This document shows positions 1-4,661 of a stretch of DNA of 6,484 nt, in pieces. The position numbers and the translations under genes were made by a program. The stretch comes from Clostridia bacterium. GTDB taxonomy: Bacteria; Bacillota; Clostridia; Oscillospirales; CAG-272. The notes below the pieces were generated by a model. That model saw only the letters and a program-made list of their open reading frames with translations. It ran no database searches and was not told where the DNA came from. Each line of letters opens with the position of its first letter. The stretch's first letter is position 1. The DNA is taken from the NCBI GenBank assembly GCA_017958705.1, contig JAGDCE010000290.1:1-6484 (forward strand). Reading direction: 5' to 3'.

Positions 1-1088
1 AGATATTTTCCCCGTTTTTCATAGCGTCCGCGGCGATCCTCGCCGCGGGACTGCTCGTCAGGCTCGCGGCGTCGCAGTCAACTGCGTTCGCCGATTTCTG
101 GCAGAGCGGGATCGCGACATTCCCGCGCGCGGCGCTCGCGTATCTGACGAACCTTTTCCCGTTCTCGATCGCGGAGTCGATGATACTGCTTTCGCCGCTT
201 CTGATCGTGTCGCTGATATATTTCGCGGGGAAGGGCAATTCGGATTCGTGGACGGGGACGTTCCGCTATTCGTTCAATCTGGTCGGCGTCGCCGCGATCG
301 TCTACGCGATGCTGCTGATCAATTTTTCTGCGGGTTATTATACGACGCCGCTTGACAAAAGGCTCGGGCTCGACCGTCAGAACGTCTCGGCGCAGGATCT
401 GTATGAGACGGCGTATGAGCTGGCGGAGGGCGTGCGCGCCGACGTCGACGGGATCGAATTCACGTACGGCGGCGGATCGGTCATGCCTTACAGCCTGGCT
501 GAGATGGACGCGAAGCTGAACGACGCGTACGCGAAGGCGTACGAGAAATACGGTTTTCTTTCGAGATTCTATTCGAACCCGAAGCCCGTCGCGCTGTCCG
601 AGCCGTGGACTTACACGCATATATCCGGCGTTTACACGTTTTTCACCGGCGAGGCGAACATAAACGTAAATTTCCCGGATTACACGCTGCCTTATACGGC
701 GGCGCACGAGATGGCGCACCAGCGCGGGATCAGCCGCGAGGACGAGGCGAATTTCGTCGCGTTCCTCGTCTGCATCGAAAGCGACGATCCCTATATCAGA
801 TATTCCGGTTACACGAGCGTTTTCGAGTACGTCGCGTCGTCGCTTTACAGCGCCGATAAAGAGCTTTACAGATCGCTGTACAGGGAGCGCGTGCCCGCGC
901 CGTATAAAAACGAGATGGCGGCGTACAACGAGTTTTTCGAAAAATACCGGGAAAACAAGGTAGCCGAGGTCTCGGAGAAAGTAAACAACGGATTTCTTCA
1001 GGCGCACGGCCAGGAAGAGGGCGTGCGGTCGTACGGCCTCGTCGTCGACCTCGCCGTAGCCTATTACAAGGCGCAGGCGGCTAAATAA
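1..1088 (+). CDS. DUF3810-family membrane protein with HExxH motif (5' partial)
   Basis: The reading frame is open from the first complete codon (position 3) to TAA at 1086-1088, giving 361 residues with no start in view, so the gene begins upstream. The first ATG, at 180, is internal: the codons before it encode a hydrophobic segment (about residues 4-23) and the sequence FPFSIAE, both typical of this family. Two more membrane helices follow at about residues 60-77 and 91-110, then a soluble domain. The domain holds HEMAH (bases 705-719, residues 235-239) followed by QRGISREDEAN; the two His and either Glu246 or Glu248 are candidate zinc ligands. This matches DUF3810, membrane proteins resembling zinc metallopeptidases; I know of no established substrate. 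Given the usual family length, probably only a short N-terminal piece is missing. The family call is firm; protease activity is inference from the motif. Confidence 0.88.
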   Translation, partial: IFSPFFIASAAILAAGLLVRLAASQSTAFADFWQSGIATFPRAALAYLTNLFPFSIAESMILLSPLLIVSLIYFAGKGNSDSWTGTFRYSFNLVGVAAIVYAMLLINFSAGYYTTPLDKRLGLDRQNVSAQDLYETAYELAEGVRADVDGIEFTYGGGSVMPYSLAEMDAKLNDAYAKAYEKYGFLSRFYSNPKPVALSEPWTYTHISGVYTFFTGEANINVNFPDYTLPYTAAHEMAHQRGISREDEANFVAFLVCIESDDPYIRYSGYTSVFEYVASSLYSADKELYRSLYRERVPAPYKNEMAAYNEFFEKYRENKVAEVSEKVNNGFLQAHGQEEGVRSYGLVVDLAVAYYKAQAAK

Positions 1089-1106
1089 AACAAAGATAAA
1101 AACATC

Positions 1107-1130
1107 GCGGCGGGGGATCGCTCCCGCCGC
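1107..1130. terminator. GC-rich hairpin between the DUF3810 and MATE genes
   Basis: GCGGCGGG (1107-1114) pairs perfectly with CCCGCCGC (1123-1130). The stem can extend by a G-T and a G-C pair to leave a 4-base ATCG loop. On the plus strand the stem is followed by ACTGTAACG with no T-run, so it is a poor intrinsic terminator for the upstream gene. Read on the minus strand, the stem is followed by GATGTTTTTATC, which is more terminator-like, although no minus-strand gene is seen here. It could be a weak terminator, a transcript-stabilising 3' structure, or a block to antisense transcription. Confidence 0.4.
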
Positions 1131-1161
1131 ACTGTAACGACATAAGAAAAGAACTTTATCA

Positions 1162-2562
1162 ATGAGCAAGATCAAAGAATTTTTCGGCGACAAACGCTTT
1201 TTCAAAACCGTTTTCAAGATAGCGTTCCCGATAGTCATACAGAACGGCGTGACGAATCTCGTCGGACTGCTCGACAACGTGATGGTCGGCAACGTATCAA
1301 GCGAGGCGACGTCGGGCGTTGCGATCGTCAACCAGTTCATGTTCGTCTTCTACCTCGTGACGTTCGGCGCGGTATCCGCCGCCGGGATATTCACGGCGCA
1401 GTACCACGGCAAGGGCGACGTGGAAAACGTCAGAGCCACATTCCGTATTAAGACCGTGATATGCGCGGTCGCGGGCGTCATCGGCATCGTGCTTTTCATA
1501 TTCTGCGGCGAGTTTTTCATAAACACGTTTCTGACCGAGACCGAATCGGGGATAGATCTGCAGCTGACGCTTACGCTGGGGAAGCAGTATCTTTCGGTAA
1601 TGCTCTGGGGCATCCTGCCGTATTCGCTGTCTCAGGCGTATTCTTCGACTCTGCGCGAGACGGGCAGGACCGTGCCGCCGATGGCGGCGAGCTCCGCCGC
1701 CGTCGCCGTCAACCTCGTTCTCAATTACACGCTGATATTCGGCCATTTCGGTGCCCCGGCGCTCGGCGTGCGCGGCGCGGCGCTGGCGACGGTGATCTCG
1801 CGTTACGTGGAGTTTCTTATCCTCGCGATCTGGACCGGCGCGAACAAAAAGAAATGCGGATTCATTGCCGGCGCTTTCAGATCTCTGCGCGTGCCGCCGG
1901 CACTCGTCGGAAAGATCGCGGTCATGGGAATGCCGCTGATGCTGAACGAGGCGTTCTGGTCGCTCGCGGTGACGGTCCGCAACCAGTGTTTTTCAACCTG
2001 CGGGCTCGACGCGGTGACCGCGATAAGCATATCGTCCGCCGTGACTAATCTGTTCTCGGTCGTGTATTTCTCGCTCGGCTCGGCGATCGCCGTCATGATC
2101 GGCAATCTTCTCGGAGCCGGAGAGACAGAGGAAGCGAAGCGGACGGATAAAAAGCTGCTCATATTCGCCGTCGGCTGCACGGCGATCGTGTCGTGCATAC
2201 TCGCCGCGGTGTCGAGAGCGTTTCCGATGCTGTATAAAACGTCGGATGAGGTCGCGTCGCTTTCGACTTACATGATAATCGTGTTTGCGCTGGTACTGCC
2301 TTTCGACGCATACGCGACGGGCGCGTATTTCACGCTGCGCTCCGGCGGCAAGGTCATATTCACCGTGCTTTTCGACAGCGTTTTCATGTGGGTCGTGATC
2401 GTTCCCGCGATGCTTCTGCTGTCGCGGCTGACGGATATCGGCATACGCCCGCTGTTTGCGATCGGGACTGGGCTCGAGCTGCTTAAAGCGTTGCTCGGTT
2501 TCATCCTGCTGCGCAGGGTCAACTGGGCGGTGCGGCTCGTCAAAGATCCGAACGGCGCTTGA
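1162..2562 (+). CDS. MATE-family multidrug/cation efflux transporter
   Basis: A complete protein of 466 residues, the usual size for a 12-helix MATE transporter. These export organic cations, drugs or metabolites across the cytoplasmic membrane using a Na+ or H+ gradient. Family signatures are visible in order: LLDNVMVG (36-43), GVRGAALATVISRYVEF (202-218), the mid-loop GNLLGAGETEEAKR (314-327), and LRSGG followed by FDSVFMW (392-410). Hydrophobic segments alternate with short polar loops along the whole length, in the two-lobe arrangement of the family. The ATG at 1162 is the natural N-terminus, but the ribosome site is weak: only an A-rich AAGAAAAG lies upstream, with no GGAGG. I see no convincing promoter in the 73-bp gap after the DUF3810 gene, so it may be expressed by read-through. 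Substrate cannot be told from sequence. Confidence 0.95.
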   Translation: MSKIKEFFGDKRFFKTVFKIAFPIVIQNGVTNLVGLLDNVMVGNVSSEATSGVAIVNQFMFVFYLVTFGAVSAAGIFTAQYHGKGDVENVRATFRIKTVICAVAGVIGIVLFIFCGEFFINTFLTETESGIDLQLTLTLGKQYLSVMLWGILPYSLSQAYSSTLRETGRTVPPMAASSAAVAVNLVLNYTLIFGHFGAPALGVRGAALATVISRYVEFLILAIWTGANKKKCGFIAGAFRSLRVPPALVGKIAVMGMPLMLNEAFWSLAVTVRNQCFSTCGLDAVTAISISSAVTNLFSVVYFSLGSAIAVMIGNLLGAGETEEAKRTDKKLLIFAVGCTAIVSCILAAVSRAFPMLYKTSDEVASLSTYMIIVFALVLPFDAYATGAYFTLRSGGKVIFTVLFDSVFMWVVIVPAMLLLSRLTDIGIRPLFAIGTGLELLKALLGFILLRRVNWAVRLVKDPNGA

Positions 2563-2587
2563 AACGTTCATAATATAGTTGTATAAT
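2559..2587 (+). promoter_or_regulatory. Sigma-A-type promoter overlapping the MATE stop codon
   Basis: A TTGAAA -35 box (2559-2564) is separated by 17 bp from a perfect TATAAT -10 box (2582-2587). The TGA stop of the MATE gene (2560-2562) lies inside the -35 box. Transcription should start near 2594, at or just before the Shine-Dalgarno sequence of the next gene, giving a leader of only about 16 bases. This makes the downstream membrane-protein gene its own transcription unit, with or without read-through from the MATE gene. Confidence 0.75.
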
Positions 2588-2594
2588 CATATCG

Positions 2595-2601
2595 AAAGGA
2601 G
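2595..2601 (+). promoter_or_regulatory. Ribosome-binding site that sets the start at 2610
   Basis: AAAGGAG lies 8 bases before ATG at 2610 and only 2 bases before the in-frame GTG at 2604. The spacing favours the ATG. Confidence 0.75.
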
Positions 2602-2609
2602 CTGTGAGT

Positions 2610-3896
2610 ATGGGTTACGGTCTTATAATCGCCGGCATTGCGTTTCTGTTCGTGCCGTCGTTCGGTCTGTACGATATAATGCCCGACGTGATCGGGTATC
2701 TGCTTATCGTTGCGGGACTGTCGAAGCTTTCGCAGCTCAACGGCGATCTGCAGAGCAGCAGGCGCAATTTCCGGTATCTGTTATATATATCGCTGGCAAA
2801 GCTCATACTGACGCTGCCGGTGCTCAACATAAACGACGAGACGACGGCGATGCTTCTCGTGTTCGCGTTCGCGATAGCGGAAACGGTGTTTCTGCTCCCC
2901 GCCTTCTCGGAGCTGTGCGAGGGAAGCTATTATCTCTCTTCGCGCTCCGGCTGCGACGTGCCGGACAGATCGGCGGACGATCTGAGGCTGTTTTCGCGGA
3001 TATTCGTCATTGCCCGCGCCGTGCTCGTGACGGGGCCGGAGCTCACGGTGCTGACGAACAACGCCTATAAGGAATCCGTCACGGTCGACGACCTTGAGAA
3101 GCCGACGCTGTACGACAGCAAAAGCGTACTGACTATCGCGTGCTTCGTGATCTCGTTTCTGATCGGCGCTGTGTTCTTCGTCCTCGCGCTGCGGTATTTC
3201 GGGCGGCTCCGCAAAGACGCCGGGTCCGTCGCCGTGATGCGGCAGAGATACGCCGAGGAGATCGAGGGCGACGACGCGAAACAGGCGTACGCCGCCGTCC
3301 GCTCGTGTACGGCGCTCGTCACCGTCGCCTGCGTGTTCCTCGCCGGAGTCCGGTTCTACGGCTTCGACGTGCTGCCGGACCTCGTCGCCGCGGCGCTGCT
3401 TTCAGCCGTGTTTTATAAATTAAGGTGTATAACCGGAACGAAACCGGCAATGCGCGCGTCGATCGTCACCGCGGTGATCTGTGCCGTGTCGTTTGCGGCG
3501 GAGTATTATATCGCCCGCGCGTATTTCAACGGCTCCTATGAGGCGACGGCGTCGACCGGCGGACCGTATATGATCGCCGCGGCTTGCCGCGCGGTCTGCT
3601 TCGTCCTGTTCGCGTGGCTGTTCTATAAGCTTTCCGCGTATCTGTGCCGCGCCGTCGACGGATATACAAAAGCCCCCACGTTCGACGAGGAGGCCTATAA
3701 GAAAGGTTTATATATAAAATGCAGAACGGTCGGCGTCGCCGGGATCGCAGCCTGCGGGATCAGCGCGGCGGCGGGTTTCCTTACGCTTTATAACGGCCTG
3801 TTCCGGTTCGCCGGAGCTGCGGTGTTCATCGTCTGCGCCGTGATCTGCTTTGTAAACATGAACAGGCTCTGTGACGAGCTGTCGCGCCGGCTCTAA
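2610..3896 (+). CDS. Polytopic membrane protein of unknown function, internally duplicated
   Basis: A 428-residue protein that I cannot assign to a named functional family. The start at ATG 2610 is chosen because the AAAGGAG site is correctly spaced for it; an in-frame GTG at 2604 is too close. Hydrophobic segments lie at about residues 3-18, 22-39, 56-71, 80-98, 172-194, 233-248, 253-268, 283-300, 320-345, 374-392 and 400-416, with a charged cytoplasmic-looking loop at about 197-228. Residues 21-40 (YDIMPDVIGYLLIVAGLSKL) resemble 252-271 (FDVLPDLVAAALLSAVFYKL): both carry D-[IV]-[ML]-P-D-[VL]-[IV] and end in KL, suggesting a duplicated unit. LPD(F/V)IGYLL-type segments occur, as I recall, in uncharacterised Bacillota membrane proteins. 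It is preceded by its own promoter, and its TAA overlaps the stop of the convergent gene. A coding role is very likely; the function is unknown. Confidence 0.88.
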   Translation: MGYGLIIAGIAFLFVPSFGLYDIMPDVIGYLLIVAGLSKLSQLNGDLQSSRRNFRYLLYISLAKLILTLPVLNINDETTAMLLVFAFAIAETVFLLPAFSELCEGSYYLSSRSGCDVPDRSADDLRLFSRIFVIARAVLVTGPELTVLTNNAYKESVTVDDLEKPTLYDSKSVLTIACFVISFLIGAVFFVLALRYFGRLRKDAGSVAVMRQRYAEEIEGDDAKQAYAAVRSCTALVTVACVFLAGVRFYGFDVLPDLVAAALLSAVFYKLRCITGTKPAMRASIVTAVICAVSFAAEYYIARAYFNGSYEATASTGGPYMIAAACRAVCFVLFAWLFYKLSAYLCRAVDGYTKAPTFDEEAYKKGLYIKCRTVGVAGIAACGISAAAGFLTLYNGLFRFAGAAVFIVCAVICFVNMNRLCDELSRRL

Positions 3897-4324
3897 TCAA
3901 GCATCGGCAGTCCGCGCTCGGAAAGCAGCAGATTGACGTCGATCACGTTAAGCTTCTTTTCGAGACAGAAAATTATGATATTGTCGCGCAGCTCCTTCGC
4001 GTAAAGCGGAGTGTAGCCGGTCGCCTTGAAAAGATCGTTCGTGCGTTCAAGTGAAAGCCCGAGCCCGAAGCACATCATTATCATTTTGTCGCGGGAGGGC
4101 TTTTTCTTGTCGCTCAGGATCTGATAAGCGTAGTGCTTTTCGATCATTGAACGCGCTATCACGTCCGGCTTGCTCCTTCCGCTTTCGACGATAAGAGCCC
4201 CGAGCGCGCGTCCCGGCTTCAGCAGGCCGGTATTTTTTATGGAATCGCGGTTTTCCTCAAGATATTCGTAATAGTTCTTGCTCGTTTTCATCGTTTCGAG
4301 CAATTCTTTCGTCGTCTTATCCAT
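3893..4324 (-). CDS. Small helix-turn-helix (XRE-like) regulator-type protein
   Basis: A 143-residue protein starting MDKTTKELL and ending MLD-TAG. The ATG at 4324-4322 is chosen because GGAGG (minus strand, bases 4338-4334) sits 9 bases upstream. Longer starts exist: ATG at 4348 (8 residues more, poorly spaced ribosome site) and ATG at 4453 (43 residues more). Residues about 51-90 (SKPDVIARSMIEKHYAYQIL, then PSRDKMIMMCFGLGLS) look like the DNA-binding helices of an XRE/Cro-type fold. The following LYAKELRDNIIIFCLEKKLNVIDVN part is helical. From memory, this architecture (YGYQI/YAYQI, NPSRDK, GLSLEET, PLY..RRD) is recurrent in Clostridia and is found near Ser/Thr kinases, which fits the divergent kinase operon here. 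Its targets are unknown; autoregulation and control of the divergent genes are inference. It could also be a kinase-partner adaptor and not a classical repressor. Confidence 0.87.
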   Translation of the reverse strand: MDKTTKELLETMKTSKNYYEYLEENRDSIKNTGLLKPGRALGALIVESGRSKPDVIARSMIEKHYAYQILSDKKKPSRDKMIMMCFGLGLSLERTNDLFKATGYTPLYAKELRDNIIIFCLEKKLNVIDVNLLLSERGLPMLD

Positions 4325-4333
4325 AAACGGGGA

Positions 4334-4338
4334 CCTCC
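4334..4338 (-). promoter_or_regulatory. Ribosome-binding site that sets the HTH gene start
   Basis: GGAGG on the minus strand lies 9 bases before ATG at 4324. It supports the 143-residue form over longer in-frame starts. A second GGAGG at 4368-4364 is 15 bases from the ATG at 4348 and lies upstream of the predicted transcription start of the proximal promoter. Confidence 0.75.
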
Positions 4339-4369
4339 ATTTGCTCATATCTGATCTGCTCTGCCTCCA

Positions 4370-4399
4370 ATTATACATATTTTTTCGCGTCTGTGTTAA
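4370..4399 (-). promoter_or_regulatory. Proximal promoter of the HTH gene
   Basis: On the minus strand, TTAACA (4399-4394) is followed after 18 bp by a perfect TATAAT (4375-4370). Transcription would begin near 4362, giving a leader of about 38 bases before ATG 4324. The -35 box overlaps a GTTAAC palindrome and lies between two inverted ACGCGA half-sites at 4385-4390 and 4415-4420. Confidence 0.65.
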
Positions 4400-4591
4400 C
4401 CTGTCAGCATAAAAACGCGATTTTTTTGATGAAAATCCGCAAAATTCCCTCATTTTTTTATTATATCACAAAAGACGGCGCAAATCAAGGACGTACGGAT
4501 AAAAACCGGAGGAAACAAAAACGCGGCGGTACGCGGCAAAACGTAAAAATTTTGTTGAAAATATCGCCGGTACATTGATTTTTTGACGCGG
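4385..4591. repeat. Five ACGCGR motifs, candidate operator sites
   Basis: ACGCGA or ACGCGG occurs at 4385-4390 (minus strand), 4415-4420, 4521-4526, 4531-4536 and 4586-4591 (plus strand). The first two form an inverted pair whose centres are 30 bp apart, flanking the -35 box of the proximal minus-strand promoter. The third and fourth form a direct repeat of ACGCGGC exactly 10 bp apart, one helical turn. The fifth lies between the -35 and -10 boxes of the plus-strand promoter. Placement suggests regulator binding, but CG-rich hexamers are common in this genome, so this is tentative. Confidence 0.35.
4460..4488 (-). promoter_or_regulatory. Distal promoter toward the HTH gene
   Basis: On the minus strand, TTGATT (4488-4483) and a perfect TATAAT (4465-4460) are separated by 17 bp. 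The expected transcription start, about 4453, coincides with an in-frame ATG that would give a 43-residue longer HTH protein from a leaderless message. Otherwise it yields a leader of about 129 bases before ATG 4324. Confidence 0.5.
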
Positions 4592-4603
4592 AGGTGATAC
4601 AAT
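4575..4603 (+). promoter_or_regulatory. Extended -10 promoter of the zinc-ribbon/kinase operon
   Basis: TTGATT (4575-4580) is followed after 17 bp by TACAAT (4598-4603), preceded by TG plus one base (4595-4597), the extended -10 arrangement. Transcription would begin near 4610, giving a leader of about 20 bases that starts just before the Shine-Dalgarno. The same bases can also be read as a ribosome site plus ATG (see the leader ORF at 4602), so the call is not exclusive. Confidence 0.55.
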
Positions 4604-4661
4604 GACGGCAAAGGGAGGTGAGGCGGATCATGAAATGCCCGTTCTGCGGCGCACAGCTTGA
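4602..4661 (+). CDS. Possible 19-residue leader ORF overlapping the zinc-ribbon gene start
   Basis: GGAGGTGA (4590-4597) lies 4 bases before ATG 4602 (7 bases counted from GGAGG), an ideal ribosome site. The ORF MTAKGGEADHEMPVLRRTA ends at TGA 4659-4661, after the zinc-ribbon start codon at 4630 and in another frame. It would be translated only from transcripts starting upstream of about 4590; the promoter at 4575-4603 would skip it. It may simply be a chance result of promoter bases resembling a ribosome site. Confidence 0.2.
   Translation: MTAKGGEADHEMPVLRRTA
4613..4621 (+). promoter_or_regulatory. Strong ribosome-binding site that sets the start at 4630
   Basis: GGGAGGTGA, close to the full complement of the 16S rRNA tail, ends 8 bases before ATG 4630. 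An in-frame GTG at 4618 lies inside this site and is therefore not a plausible start. Confidence 0.85.

Larger units (their letters stand above)
4325..4629. promoter_or_regulatory. Divergent control region between the HTH gene and the zinc-ribbon/kinase genes
   Basis: This 305-bp stretch has no convincing protein-coding gene of its own and is clearly more AT-rich than its flanks. It holds two candidate minus-strand promoters, one candidate plus-strand promoter, two well-formed ribosome sites reading outward, a possible 19-codon leader ORF at its right edge, and five scattered ACGCGR motifs. It is a natural place for the HTH protein to act, but no binding site is proven. Confidence 0.75.

Noticed and set aside
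1089..1161. A promoter for the MATE gene in the gap
   Set aside because: No pair of -35 and -10 boxes with acceptable spacing was found; only scattered A/T-rich pieces such as GATAAA.
78..1340. Minus-strand open frame of 420 codons across the DUF3810 gene and the start of the MATE gene
   Set aside because: It is antisense to two recognisable genes and its product is dominated by Arg, Val and Leu, the pattern produced by GC-rich codons read backwards. It has no domain and spans an intergenic hairpin.
2604..2609. GTG at 2604 as the start of the unknown membrane protein
   Set aside because: It is only 2 bases from the Shine-Dalgarno; ATG 2610 has proper 8-base spacing.
4385..4427. TCGCGT...ACGCGA inverted repeat followed by seven T's as an intrinsic terminator on the plus strand
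   Set aside because: The stem is only 6 bp with a 24-base loop and there is no plus-strand gene upstream for it to end. An operator-type inverted repeat around the promoter fits better.
4393..4578. 61-codon plus-strand open frame in the divergent control region
   Set aside because: It begins at a GTG without a ribosome site, lies across both minus-strand promoters, and encodes a Lys/Arg-rich product typical of AT-rich non-coding DNA.
4618..4629. GTG at 4618 as the start of the zinc-ribbon protein
   Set aside because: The GTG is part of the GGGAGGTGA ribosome site itself. ATG 4630 starts exactly at the expected MKCPFCG zinc-ribbon N-terminus.
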